From contig JAVFKD010000016.1 of NCBI GenBank assembly GCA_036429605.1, positions 2,480,001 to 2,544,000 on the forward strand: 64,000 nucleotides of DNA. The letters are read 5' to 3'. The DNA is from Cladobotryum mycophilum. Its lineage: Eukaryota; Ascomycota; Sordariomycetes; Hypocreales; Hypocreaceae. Positions within the stretch are counted from its first letter, which is position 1. Every line of letters starts with the position of its first letter. Made by a program: the position numbers and the translations under genes. Shown piece by piece: positions 1 to 12,746 of this stretch. The notes under the pieces were generated by a model. The model made no database searches, was not told the DNA's origin, and saw only the letters and a list, made by a program, of their open reading frames with translations.

Positions 1-172
1 ATCTAGTTATTAACTAAACCTAAAAAAGTAATAAAATAATACAAAAAGAGAATTAAAATTTAAGCTTTATAATAATCAAATTAAAAACTAAATAAAAAAT
101 TACTAAAAGTTTTTTTTTAAAAATATATTAATTAATATAATTTAGCAAGTCACGAAGACTCGTCTCCTAAGG
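1..172 (-). repeat. R1 repeat, 5' terminal fragment on minus strand
   Basis: Ends with the motif seen at the end of all minus-strand R1 copies: a stretch like AGTCACGAAGACTCGTC followed by CCTAAGGGG. The rest of the copy lies outside the window. Confidence 0.6.
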
Positions 173-256
173 GGTGAATATAAGTTAATAAAAATATTAA
201 GGGTATTATTTATAGTTTTATAAAAAATTCTTTTAATTCAAAAAGAGTATAAGATT

Positions 257-828
257 GAGTATTACTATTCGGGCTGTAATGTATTGCTATTCGGGCTGTA
301 TTTTCCAGAACCTTTCCACTTTTGGCCTAGCGCGATGTACTAGGCTCTTAACCTCCAGTTATAGCAGGGCTCGTATTTGACCACGATAATAATAGCACAT
401 TCAATCGCTATAGCCTAATGAAATGTCTTGTAATAGCATAACAGCCGCTATAACTGTGCCCTTTGCATTAACTAATTCAATTAGCCATTTGCACTAGCCA
501 TTTGTATTAGCTAGTTCAATCAGCTAGTTCAATTAGCTATTTTAATTAGGCATTTGCATTAGGCATTTATATTATCTATTTTAATTAGCTGTTACGATTA
601 GCTAGTGTGATTAGGTATTGCGATTAGGTGTCGCGGTTAGCTATTACTGTTATAGCATATTTAGTTGGCTTATAACAATTAAATACACTATAATCATAGT
701 GTTTAAATACAAGCCCTACTGTAACTGTGGCCTTGGCGCGGGAGCTAAAGTAGTAGTTACAGCGCTAGGCTAACTTGAGTTAATTATAGCCCGAATAGCA
801 ATACATTACAGCCCGAATAGTAATACTT
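257..828 (+). mobile_element. Non-autonomous hAT-like MITE, copy 1
   Basis: A 572-bp element with inverted ends of the type GAGTATTACTATTCGGGC. It is flanked by a perfect 8-bp direct repeat, ATAAGATT, at 249-256 and 829-836. An 8-bp target duplication is typical of the hAT superfamily. Each end carries two tandem versions of the terminal sequence. The interior is non-coding and contains degenerate short tandem units of the type GCAAATGGCTGATT. A second copy in the opposite orientation lies at 20392-20977. Internal composition is clearly less AT-rich than the surroundings. Confidence 0.8.
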
Positions 829-836
829 ATAAGATT

Positions 837-1493
837 AAATAAAATTTAATTAAATATTATAAAAATTATAAACCCTTATATTTACTAAAAGAAAAAAAAC
901 TATATAAGGATTAAAAATATATAAAAATATATTAAATACTTAATTTATTCTTAAATAATTATATAAAAGTTCTATTAAAACCTAATTGTAGGATTAAGTA
1001 TAGTATTACCCTAGGAAATACTGTAAAATAAGAATTTCATTCTTTATAAATACTTTTATTTTAATTATAGATATAATAAGTATAATACTTTTTAAATTTA
1101 ATATAAGTAATAATATAAATCTTATAAAAAATAAACAATAATAATAATATGTTTACTATTAACAATAGAATTATAATAGATTAAAGCTAAAATTAGAAAA
1201 TCTTAGACTAGGAATTAAAATAAATTAAGTATAAAACAAGCGTTACTTAATAAATAAAAAGCCTGTTTATTAATAAGTAAAATCGATTCTTATTAAATCA
1301 TAATAGTACATTGTATTATTCATAATTAACTATTTATATATTTATATATGATTATTATTTAAACAAATAAATAGTTAATTATAAGTAATATTGTATACTA
1401 TTAAGATTTGATAACTAAACTATAATACTTTTATGCTATTACTCTATATGACCCTAATCTAATACTAATATTCAAATAATATAATAAAAAACC
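837..1493. other. AT-rich remnant with a 45-bp inverted repeat
   Basis: No gene is visible. Positions 1292-1336 and 1368-1412 form an imperfect inverted repeat (45-nt arms, about 37 of 45 positions matching, 31-nt loop). The remainder is decayed AT-rich sequence. Confidence 0.55.
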
Positions 1494-2480
1494 TCTGTTA
1501 AAGGACAAGTTTTTATAACTCAATTAGCTATATTAATTAATTATAATAAACAAATTTAATCTTATTTTATTAAAATCTAAATCTTATATATGCTAATGAA
1601 ACATTTATTATATAATTAAACTATTAATTAAATAAGTATATATATTATTACTTTTAATTATTAAAAATTTAATTGTTTTTAGTTTATAAGTTTTTATTTA
1701 AATTATATAATTTTCTAAAGCTTATAATTAAACATAAGCTTTTATTTTATTTTATTTTATATTTATAATATAATTTTAACTAGTTTAATAATTAATCCTT
1801 TTTTAATTCTAGTTATTTCTTATTATTTTCTATTTTATGTTAGTTATTATTTTAATAGAATTCATATTTAGTTTTTTTACTTAAGTTATTCTATTGCTTT
1901 TTTAACTATGCTTAATAGCTTAAATAAATGTTATAATTACTAATTGTATATTATAAGCATATATTATGTAGGATCATTGCGTATATACGATTATATTTAT
2001 AATTAATTATTATAAGTAGTTATAATATTAAATAAATAAAAAGCAATTTATTTATTTATAAAGTATAAATAATCTTAAGGCTTTAAATACTTATAACAGA
2101 TTTAGTTTTTTAAAAACCTTTATTTTTTAATTTAATTTATTTATTATTATAATGATTATATTCTATAAAAAGTATATATAAGTTTAGGTTTAATTAGATT
2201 AATTATTTCAACTTTAGTTATAATAATATAATTAAAGTTTTTTACATAATAATCTAATGATTTAGTTATTAAAGGTTTAAAAGGTATATTAAGGTCTAGA
2301 GTTAATAATTAATAGTATTAATTTTATTTTATAACTAATATATTCTTAAGGCGGGACTATTTTTATTATTGTTATTATTATTATTATATTTTATTAAATG
2401 ATCTAATATTGAATATATTAAAAGCATAGGTATTAAATACTATCTTTACTATTTAAATATGATATTAAAAACTATATCGT
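1494..2480 (+). repeat. R1 LTR-like repeat copy
   Basis: Starts with a TGTTAAAGGA-like 5' end followed by the conserved TTTTTATAACTC block. Ends with the conserved ATTAAAAACTATAT 3' block after a (TTA)n tract. About 985 bp, non-coding and heavily AT-shifted. R1 copies run in both orientations across the first 36 kb. Ends of TGT..ACA type suggest solo LTRs, but no internal region or target duplication was confirmed. Confidence 0.65.
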
Positions 2481-2806
2481 AATTAATAAATATAATAATA
2501 AATATAATAAACTCTATATTAAAACTTGAATTAAATAATATTAAAAAAATGAAAATAGAAATCATAAAATAATAAAGTTATAAAAATAATATATTAAAGT
2601 AATATTATTTACTATTAATAATATTATAGTTTTATTTTTTAATAAACTATTAATTAAATATTGTTTTATTTTATTATTTTTATACTTAATCTTATACTAT
2701 AACTCTTAAGTTTAAGAAGAAATCAACTTTATTATAATATATAAGTTAATTTATATAGGAATATTTATTAAATAAATAAAAATTTACTTATAATAAAAAA
2801 CTTAAT
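2481..2806. other. AT-rich spacer with hAT-element fragment
   Basis: No gene. About 2685-2800 resembles the right-hand part of the hAT-like element (compare 32780-32890 and 22725-22800). The last five bases, TTAAT at 2802-2806, are the left target duplication of the Gypsy element that follows. Confidence 0.5.
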
Positions 2807-3283
2807 TATAACGACCCGACGCACTTATATTATCCACAGAACCGGACCCACTTTTAATGATACTTATATAAGCTATTAATTAAAAATATAACTATAGTAA
2901 AACCCTGGGCAATATAGCTAATTATAATCAGCTTAAATAAGATTAACTTAAGTATATTCGATAACTTAAATAAGATCGATTTAAGTATATATAATAGCTT
3001 AAATAGGATTAACTTAATCTATTATAATTACTAGATTATTAGTTTATTTTTATTAAAATAAAATTTTATATTTATTTAGATTATAATAAATTTAATTATT
3101 ATATATATTAACTTATATCTTTTTCTTATATATTTAATTAATTATTAATATAATTGTTTACTATTAATAATCTAATACCTAAACTATAATACATTAAACC
3201 TATTACTTAACCTTGCCCTAATCTATTACTAATATTAACCACGATCCAGGTTATCCTTATTAAGAAACGCCCGAAACGTTATA
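2807..3283 (+). repeat. 5' LTR of the Gypsy element
   Basis: 477 bp. Starts TATAACGACCC and ends CGTTATA, the RIP-shifted forms of TG..CA. It aligns end to end with 11117-11592, and differences are mostly C/T and G/A transitions. Confidence 0.9.
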
Positions 3284-6200
3284 CGTTAATAACTCTTATT
3301 CAATGGATTACTATAACTCTAAGTAATATTAAGTATTATAACTAATAAAAAACAGTAACTGCCCTAGGTACTTACTCTAGTATAACTAATTATACTATTC
3401 AATGAAGTTAAAAAAAAGAATAAGATACTTCTAGTCATAAATCGGCAACTTAAGAAAAAATAAACAAAAAATAAGAAAAAGATACTAGAGAGATCCTTAG
3501 ACTAAAAGACCTAGGACCATTTTCTAGAAAACCTAGAACAATGTTTTTTCGGGCTTTTATTATAGACTTAAAAACTTATTATAACTATTACCCTTAATGC
3601 CTTAGAAAGAATTATACAAGAGTAATTTATATATATATCTATATAAAAAGACCTATTAAAAATAGTTTAAACCTATTATAAAAAACTACTATAATAACTC
3701 AAAAAGTAAAAAGGATAAATAAATAAAATAAATCTTTAAAAATTTTAATAAATTCGTTAAAGAACTTAAGAAAATATTTAAAACTATTAATAAAAAAACA
3801 AAATAATTATTTTAAAACCTTTATTAAAAGGAATTAGCCTTGGATTATACTATTATATTTAGATAAGCTGTTTTAAAACTTAATTAGGACAATAAACCAC
3901 TAATAGACCAGTTCTATTAAAGATTAAAAGAAGACATTAAAGACGAACTCTTTAAGAAAAACCTATCAGATACTCTTATAGAGTATATTAAAATAGCTAT
4001 TAGAATTAACGACCGATAATACACCTGCCGTAGACAGAGATAAGAAGGTAAAACTTATTAAAAACCCAAAAATAATTATATTGCTAAAAACAATAACAGT
4101 AAGCTAGGTTAAATAAACCTTAATATAACCTAAAAGAGAGAAAAGGTAAAATACTATAATTATAATAAAATAGAATATTTCTCTAAGAACTATAGATCCT
4201 CTAGAAAAAATAAAAGAAAGAGTATATAAAAACTAGCCTTTAAGCTAAAAGAAAAAAACAAATTAATACTATTATTAAATAATAATTAATTATAGACTAT
4301 ACTTTGATAAGCTAGATAGTATATTTTAAAAATAAATATTTAACTTACTAAAGTTTAAAAAATAATATAAACTAATATTTAAAACCCTTTTAATAAGTTA
4401 ATATACTTAAACAAAGACATGGTAAAAGAAAGAACTAATAGGATTTATTAAAAGGAACTTAATGATATTACTTAGTATTTATAAACTAATTACTAATATA
4501 AATATAGTACCCTATAAAAACAATTATTAATCGAGAAACCCTTATCAGTAATATTAATAGCTTGTTTACTTAGAAAAAGGAACCTATAGTAAGGGAAATC
4601 CTAGAATACTAAGGCAGCCTATAACACAATAAATCTTTATAGGCCGATTACTAAAACATATACTATTAAGATTATATTAAACTTATATATAAAAAACATT
4701 AAAAAACTAAATTTATAAACTAATACTAATAAATATTTAAATTAATAGTAATTATATAAGAACACTCTATTACAAAAATCACCCAGGAACTATTTAAATA
4801 AGGCTTTAACTTTTAAACTTATAAAAGAAACCTAGAAGATTAATAAAAGTAATATAAGCTATGAAATATACTAGACGCTAAAAATAGTATAATAACTTAT
4901 AAAATCTATAACCTAGAAGTAAAAAACAAGATCAGTTACCTATAAAAGGGCTATAGGATAATTACCGAGTAAAATCTTTTAACTCTATAAACGAAAACTA
5001 TTATAGACGGCTTCGTCTAATAGTAGAACTATAAATTAAAGGATATTGCTTTATTATATTAGTAAATAATAAAGTAATAGGTAATTATATATCCCTTAAA
5101 GCTATAAATCGTTTATAGCTATTCTGGAAAAAGAAACTAAGATATAAGTTATATTTATTTTATTATATTAAAGGAGAAACTTTTTTTATAATAGAAAATA
5201 GATTAATATAGAGACTGATTATCTTTCTATTAAAATCTAAAGGCATAAGAAGCTTGTCTTCTATGACCTGATGGACCTCGATGAGTATGATATGATTTTA
5301 GGATATCCCTGGTTATAGGATAATAATCCTCTTATTAACTAAAGGACTAACGTATTCCATAAGCGAGTGTGCCACACAAGCGAGTGTGCCACCCTCTACC
5401 ACCACATCTACCTCTATTATAATATATTAAATTCCTTAACGATCTTAAATAGTATTATTTTTATATAAAAGTAAAGTTATTATAGCTCTTAAAGCTCTTA
5501 AAAAAGACCTAGATTTAAGTCTTAGAGTTATAAAAAAGATCTATAACATTAATCGTATAACTTTAAGTCAGTGTTATACTGGATAGCCTTTACGATATAA
5601 TACAAGAGCCAATTCAATAAATCTTATAGAATTAAAAAAAGGCTATACTTAAATATATAATCAACCTATCTGCGCGATCATTTCCTCCTAGATTATATAG
5701 TATTAAAGAAATAGCCAATTATCTACTATACGTATATAATGCACTACTAGTTAGCAAAAACTAGGTATTAAACTTCATTAAACGCTAACTAAAGCTTTAT
5801 ATATACTAGGCTTATAAATATAATTATTAAAAAGCTAAATACAAAGACCTAATACTTATTAACGCTTAGTTTAAGCTTATATAGAATATTAAAGCTAAAT
5901 ATAAAATCTTTAATAATAATTTTTATAACTTTAATAAAACTAACTTTATAATAGGTATTATTTTTTTAAGTATAATAATTATAACTTTAAAAGGTTATAT
6001 AAAAGCTAAATTATCTTAGCCTAGTAATCGGGAATAGGTAATTATAATCTAAGATATTAATAGAATAAATTAGGTAATACTATTATTTATTATTCTTACT
6101 ATATAATATTATTTTAAGAATTAGTATCAAGAGTATAATCTTTTAGTAAATTAATATATTATAATAATAAAAAATAGCTAAACTACTAATAAGATTAGCT

Positions 6201-9200
6201 TAGATTAGATTAAGCATTTTAATCATCACATAACTTCTTGTATAAAAAGGATCTATTAAATGCTTATCCTTAATGGCCATAAAAGCCATTACTTAATAAC
6301 ATTTAAGCTCTATTATAAAGAGTATAAGATTATTACAATCTATATATTTTCTTATTTCTCGTATTTCCTTTAACTATTAGATATTAGTTATTTTAGGCTA
6401 TTAAAATAAGCATACGGTTAATAAATTAAAAAGTTAATATATATATATATTACATACATTAACAAACTTAAGTTCCTTTATACCTTTTATATAGTATTTT
6501 TTACTATAATTAACAAAAAGAATATTAAAAAAGGTTTTAAAAAAGCTAGTCTATTATCATTTAATCCGTAAAGTATTCTTTTAATACTTAATATAGAGTT
6601 ACAAATATTAACACCTCTAAAAACATTACCTTAACCTATACAGCCTTAGGTCTCTAAAACACTAAAGAACATACATAAGACTACCTTATAATCAAAGCAT
6701 ATAAAGAATTGTATCTCTACTCATCAAAATAGCTCTCTAACTATAATATTAACTATAATTGATTAATTTGCAAAAAGTATAACGGCAATTATGCATTAAG
6801 TGGTACTTTTACGCGAAAAGGTCTTCGAGCTTCGTGCAGTAAATAAGGTATTAAGTAAGCGCCGTAGAGCAAAAAAGACTCGCGTACGACTTAGAGGTAT
6901 ATTTACTATTCAAGAAGGAATCAATCAATTGGATTAAAGGGATATAAATAAGTAAATTAAGCAGAAGGGGCGGCAAAGAGGGTCTACTTATATAAAGGCT
7001 TCGTGCTATAGCAAGTGCAGCAAGACTAGCTATAATGTACAAACCTGTAAGAAATTATAACTAAATAAAAGATATAATTATCTTTTTTTGATACTATTAT
7101 AATAACTAGATATTTAATATAGATTAAGAAGTGTTAAGGGCTGATTTTGTTTTTTTTTACACGAGGTGATGAGGGGTGGCACACTCGCTTGTATGGCACA
7201 CTCGCTTATAGAATACGTTAGCTAACTTCGCTAGGACAAAAGTAAAGGCCCTAGTTAGGAACGAACACGAAACATGAGATTTCACGAGGACTTAGTAATG
7301 GAGTAGTAGACTTAGAAAAAAGAACCTCTAAGCAAGACACTAAAAAGAAAAACGCAAGACACCTCGCCTAACTAATTACTAAAAAAATAAGACCTATACG
7401 AGAAAAAGGTTAAGAACGAAAAACCTATAGAACTATTATTTTTCTACGAAGAACATTTAAAAAACTTAATAAGCTTTTAGAAAAAAGACTACCCTTAAAC
7501 GAGAAGAAAGAAACTTTTATTAAAAGACTTAAAAATATCTTTAACGAATATAAATACTACGAGAAACTATTCTAAAAGACCCTTAACATAGGGCTACTAG
7601 AACATAACCAATAGAATCATAAGATCGTTCTAAAAGACAGAACTAACCTTACGTTCTATAAGATCTATAACCTTAACGAGAAAGAACTTATAGCGCTTTG
7701 AGAATAGATCAACGAGATGCTAGCCAAAGACTTCATTAGACCATCAACATCGGAAACAGGATACCCTATGATGTTCGTTCTAAAGAAGAATAAGAAACTA
7801 TAGTTAATCGTAGACTATTAATAACTTAACGAAATTATACTTAAAGACTATACCCTATTACCTTTAATCATAGAATTATAAGACTATCTCTAAGGCAAGA
7901 AATAGTTTATTGTACTTGACCTAAAAGGAGTATATAACCTTGTTTATATAAAGGAAGGAAACAAATAGATAATAGCTTTCTGTATTAAGTTTAGACTATT
8001 CGAATACCTTATTATACCTTTTAAATTAATAAACGCTTTTATAATATTCTAAAGAATAATTAATAATATACTTAAAGAATACCTTAATATCTTTATAGTA
8101 GTTTACTTTAATAATATTCTAATGTTCTTGGACATATTTGAAAAACATAAGTAATATATATATTAAATATTTACTAAACTTTAAAAAATAAAACTTTTAA
8201 TTAAACTAGAAAAATATAAATTCTATACTTAATAGGTTACTTTTTTTAAATATATTATTATACTAAATAAGATATATATAAACCCTGCTAAAGTTAAAAT
8301 AATATAAAGCTAGCCTAAGCCGAATACTATTAAAGAAGTTTAAAGCTTTCTAGGTTTTATTAATTACTATTAACGCTTTATAAAAAACTATAGTAAGATT
8401 ATACGCTTATTCTATAAGTTAACTAAAAAGGATTAAGTATTTAAGTAAACAAAAAAAATATAATAGGCCTTTGAACAAATCAAGACCCTAATCATAGAAA
8501 ATCTAGTACTTATGATGTTTGATCTAGAAAAAAAGTAAAGCTTAAAATAGATTCTTTTAATTTTAGATTAAAAGCTTAACTTAGATAATAAGACAAAAAC
8601 AGTAAACTATAATTAATTATATTTTACTTATAAGCCTTATATAGTACTAAACTAAATTATTCTATTTATAATAAAGAATTTTTAGTAATTATTTTAGCTT
8701 TTAAAGAATAAAGATATTATTTTCTTAAAAATAAACATTAAGTTAAAGTCTATATAGATTATAATAATATCTCTTATTTTACTATAATCTAATAGTTAAA
8801 TGAATATTAAGTTAGATATACTAAATACCTATTAGAATTCGATTATATTTTTATCTACTAGAAAAGATTAGAGAATAGTAAAGCTAATGCTTTAAGTAAA
8901 CAAGTAAACTATAATTAAAGTAAAATAATTATAATAAGATAAATCCTAGATATTACTTTAAAAGAATATTATATATAGCATGCATTAAACGTTATATTCT
9001 AAATTAAGAATAATAATACTTAGACCTATTGTATTAAAGAATATTATAAAACCTAAAAAAAAGATAAATTTCTTAAAGGATTTATTATAGATAATAAAAA
9101 CCTATAATAGTATAAAAATAAAATCTAGATTCTTTTAGAACTTTAAGAAAATCTTATTAAAGAAATCTACCAATACCTTTTACATAGATATAAGGGAATA

Positions 9201-11116
9201 TAAAAGATATTTAAGTAAGTTAAATAAAACTTTAATTTTTATAGAGTAAAGTAATATATCTAGAAGATTATCTCGATGTGCATCACGTGTGGCTAAGTAA
9301 AGGCCTTAAAGTATAAGCTATATAGGTAAATCTAATTATTACCGGTACCCTAGAAACCATAGAAAGTAATTATATTAGACTTTATTATAAAGTTACTTAT
9401 ATTAATTAAATCTATTATAAAAATTAAATATAATAATATTTTTATAGTTATCGATAAACTTATGAAATAGGCCTATTTTTTACTATACTAAGAAGCTATA
9501 AACATAAAAAAATTCGTATATATGTTTTTATATATAATCATAAGTATTTATTTTTTACCTAAAGAAATCATCTCGGACCGAGGATTAGTTTTTGTATCCA
9601 AATTCTAGCAAGGATTGACTAGATAATTAGGCACTAACCATAAGCTTAGTATAGTTTATTACCTGTAAACTAATAGATAAACTAAACAAATTAACTAGAT
9701 TATAAAAGGATATTTATACTGCTATATTAATTTTGAGTAAACTAACTGGGTAGAACTATTACCGCTGGTATAGATCGCCTATAATACCGATATATTAGAA
9801 TCTATAGGCTTAAGTCTTATGTATGTTAACTTTGGCTATAACCCGGAAGTATATAAAACACCTAAAGACAGAATAATTATAAATAAAGCTATAATTAAAG
9901 CAAATAGAATAAAAGACCTATACTAAATAATAAAAGTATAACTTATATTAGTCTATGAAAAAATAAAAAAATAAATAAATAAGAATAGATTAAAAAGATT
10001 AACCTTTAAAAAAAGATATAGTTTACTTACTTTATTATATACTAAGCAAAAAAAACATAAACATCAAAATAATATAACCAAACGATAAATTAGACTTTAA
10101 AAAATTAAAACTTTATCTAATTAAAAAGATTATTTTAAACATTAACTATAAACTCTTATTATTAAAAAAATATAAATATACCTAATCTTTTATATTTTCT
10201 TACTTAAAAAAATATTAATTAATAAAAACATTAAAGAAATTATCTATAATCCTATAAAGGTACTTTTAGTAAAAAAAGAATACAAAATTAAATCAATCCT
10301 AGCTATACGCTATAAAAACAAGGAACACTAATACTTAGTAAAATAAAAAAATTACACAGAAACAAAGAATATTTAAGAGCCTATTAAACATTTGGCCCAC
10401 TCCTAAACGATTCTACAACAATTCCACCGGAATCTAGGCTTAAAAGACCGGCAAGAAACAATTACTAATTAAGCCCGATTAGTGGGTCGACCATAGGGTT
10501 AACTAAGGAAGCACTAAGGGCAGATTCTGCCTTATAACGTTCTTCCTCCTTTAACTTATTAAAAGTATTTATCCTATATACAACCATACTCACTGCTTTA
10601 GTACACAATAACTTCTCTTATTTATTGATTTTCTATAACTTAACTATTGCGGTAGTAAGATCCCGCTCTATAGCCTTACATTAAAAAGCTAAATTATCCT
10701 TAGCACAAATAACATAATCATCTAGAAAATATTAAAACACACTAAAAAAATAAATAAATTACCTATAAGCAGAAGTATTATTACTACTAGTATTACACTT
10801 AGTATAATATTTTTTAATATAAGCCTTATAACAAGCCTTGCCTTTAGCAATAATATACTTTCGTTTACTAGTAATATAAAAAAAATAAAAAAATATCTCG
10901 AGATTAATTAATATAATAAATCTCATAAAATTCCGAACACTTATCTCCTTTTAAACAAAGTTAGCTGTTTTCGTTACTTATTCTAATATTATAAAACCAA
11001 AAAGAATAAGACTTACAAAAGGGAAAAATAAGCCTAAGGAAAAAAAAGGAAAAGCATAGGTATTTATGTAAAAACCAACGGGTTTTAAGGACAAGACTAT
11101 AGGAAGGGGAGCAACA
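3284..11116 (+). pseudogene. Decayed gag-pol of the Gypsy chromovirus
   Basis: Motifs readable through many stops: a CCHC zinc knuckle at 4149-4194 with the cysteines changed to tyrosine; the post-protease motif DMILGYPWL at about 5287-5315; reverse transcriptase from about 7690 to 8160, with the YxDD catalytic box read as YFNNIL at 8104-8121 (Asp to Asn); RNase H region about 8500-8800; integrase zinc finger CxxC at about 9276 and the SDRG block at about 9573; a chromodomain at about 10276-10370 in which the Trp of the WKGY-like motif is a stop. The chromodomain places it among chromoviruses, which are known to target heterochromatin. No function can remain. Confidence 0.88.
5350..7218 (+). 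mobile_element. Fot1/pogo-like Tc1-mariner transposon inserted in Gypsy pol
   Basis: 1869 bp, close to the usual 1.9 kb of Fot1-type elements. It is bounded by TA dinucleotides (5348-5349 and 7219-7220) and inverted ends beginning ACGTATTCYATAAGCGAG. Plus-strand transposase traces: an RSFPPRL block near 5670, a catalytic DETGF-type block read as NKTNF near 5930-5950, an LDGHxSH-type block read as LNGHKSH near 6268-6290, and a C-terminal zinc knuckle near 7003-7048. Stops and G-to-A changes in catalytic residues make it dead. The short minus-strand open frame in 6851-7042 is a shadow of this C-terminal region. Confidence 0.88.
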
Positions 11117-11592
11117 TATAATGACCCGATGCACTTATATTATCCACAGAACTGGACCCACTTTTAATAATACTTATATAAGCTATTAATTAGAAACACA
11201 ACCACAGTAAAACCCCGGGCAACATAGCTAATCATAATTAGCTTAAATAAGATCAACTCGAATATATTTAATAGCTTAAATAAGATTAATTTAAGTATAT
11301 ACGATAGCTTAAATAGGATTAACTTGATTTATTATAATTATTAGATTATTAGTTTATTCCTATTAAAATAAAATCTTATATTTATTTAAATTATAATAAA
11401 TTTAATTATTATATATACTAGCCTATATCTTTTTTTATATATCTAATTAGTTATTAATATAATTATTTATTATTAGTAACTTAATACCTGAACTATAATA
11501 TATTAAACTTATTGCTTAACCTTGCCCTAATCCACTGCTAACATTAACCACGATCCAGGTTATCCTTATTAGGAAACGCCCGGAACGTCACA
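11117..11592 (+). repeat. 3' LTR of the Gypsy element
   Basis: 476 bp. Begins TATAATGACCC just after the purine tract and ends CGTCACA, followed by the TTAAT target duplication. It keeps more C and G than the 5' LTR, for example CCCCGGGCAACATAG where the 5' copy is more AT-rich. Confidence 0.9.
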
Positions 11593-11597
11593 TTAAT

Positions 11598-11726
11598 ATA
11601 ATAAAAATATTTTAAGCTTTTAAATAATAATAATACTAATAATCGTATGAGAATTATTATTCTTATTTATAACTATCCCTCTTAAGGAACATGTCTTTAT
11701 AGCTTATTTAATTATATTAATTAATT
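11598..11726. other. AT-rich spacer with R1 5' fragment
   Basis: No gene. At 11675-11720 a second version of the R1 start (CCCTCTTAAGGAACATGTC) precedes the longer R1 copy, suggesting a truncated tandem R1 end. Confidence 0.45.
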
Positions 11727-12746
11727 ATCCCTCTTAGGGAATAAGTCTTTATAACTCATTAATTATATTAATCAATTATAATAAATGGATTTAATTCTAT
11801 CTTATTAAGATCTAGATTTTATATATTTTAATAAAATATCTATTATTTAATTATATAATTAATGTATTAATTAAACAATTATATATATTATTATTTTTAA
11901 TTATCTAGAATCCAATTTCTTATTTATTTATATAATTACATTCCTTTTAAATATTATAATTATATATCTAACTTTTTTTATTTATATTTCTTTTAATTTT
12001 ATTTATTACTTAATTTAATTAATTAATTAGGTTTTTTTCTTTTAGTAATCTCCTGTTTGGCTTTTAGTTTAGCTATCGTAGAGCTTAGATTTAGATTCTT
12101 TTTTTGAGTTATCTTATTGTATATAGCCTTTTCTAGGTTTAGGTAGTAACTAGATTTGGGTTAGTCAGGTGCTTTAGTTACCTACTTGGTTGCTGAGAAT
12201 GATAGTCGTGGTTATTGATTATGTGTGTGAGTGCTTTGTGGGATCGTTGCGTGTACGCGACTGTGTGTACGAGCAACTGCGATGTCGAGTGTGTGAGAAG
12301 GAATCTATTTATTTGAAAGCGATCTCAAGGCCTTAAGTACTCGCAGAAGATCTCGCTTTCTAAAAAACCTTTATCTCTTAGTCTATTTATTATCATAGTA
12401 AATATATTATATAAAAAATTTAAATAAGTTTAGATTCAATTTAATTAATTAATTAAATTTTAATTTTAATAATATAATTAAAGTTATTAGTATAATAATA
12501 AATATTGTTGTTTTAATATAATATATTAAAAAATATTTATATTAATAAAGAAAATTTAAGAAATATATTAAAGTCTATAGTTAGTTAATAGCTTATAGTA
12601 TTAATCTTATTCTATAACTAGTATATCTTTAAAGCAGGATTAATTTTATTATTATTACTATACTTTATTAGATTATCTAATAATAAATATATTAAAAACA
12701 CAAGCACTAGATACTATGTTCACTATTTAACTAGAAAATTAAAAAC
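11727..12746 (+). repeat. R1 LTR-like repeat copy, partly spared from RIP
   Basis: Runs from CCCTCTTAGGGAATAAGTC to AATTAAAAACTACA, about 1.02 kb. The block 12040-12370 is much less AT-shifted than the ends and keeps GTGTACGCGACTGTGTGTAC and similar sequence, so it shows better what the ancestral R1 looked like. Confidence 0.65.

Larger units (their letters stand above)
2807..11592 (+). mobile_element. Full-length Ty3/Gypsy chromovirus, RIP-inactivated
   Basis: An 8786-bp LTR retrotransposon. Its direct LTRs (2807-3283 and 11117-11592) share the whole of their length. The flanks carry a perfect 5-bp duplication TTAAT (2802-2806 and 11593-11597). A purine-rich tract (about 11101-11115, AGGAAGGGGAG) precedes the 3' LTR. 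Internal gag and pol motifs lie in Gypsy order with integrase after reverse transcriptase, and a chromodomain follows integrase. Without the Fot1-like insertion (5350-7218) the element would be about 6.9 kb. All reading frames are destroyed. Patches of near-normal composition survive at 7220-7800, 9270-9310, 9570-9640 and 10380-10520. Confidence 0.92.

Noticed and set aside
6851..7042. 63-codon minus-strand ORF
   Set aside because: Antisense to the C-terminal zinc-knuckle region of the Fot1-like transposase.
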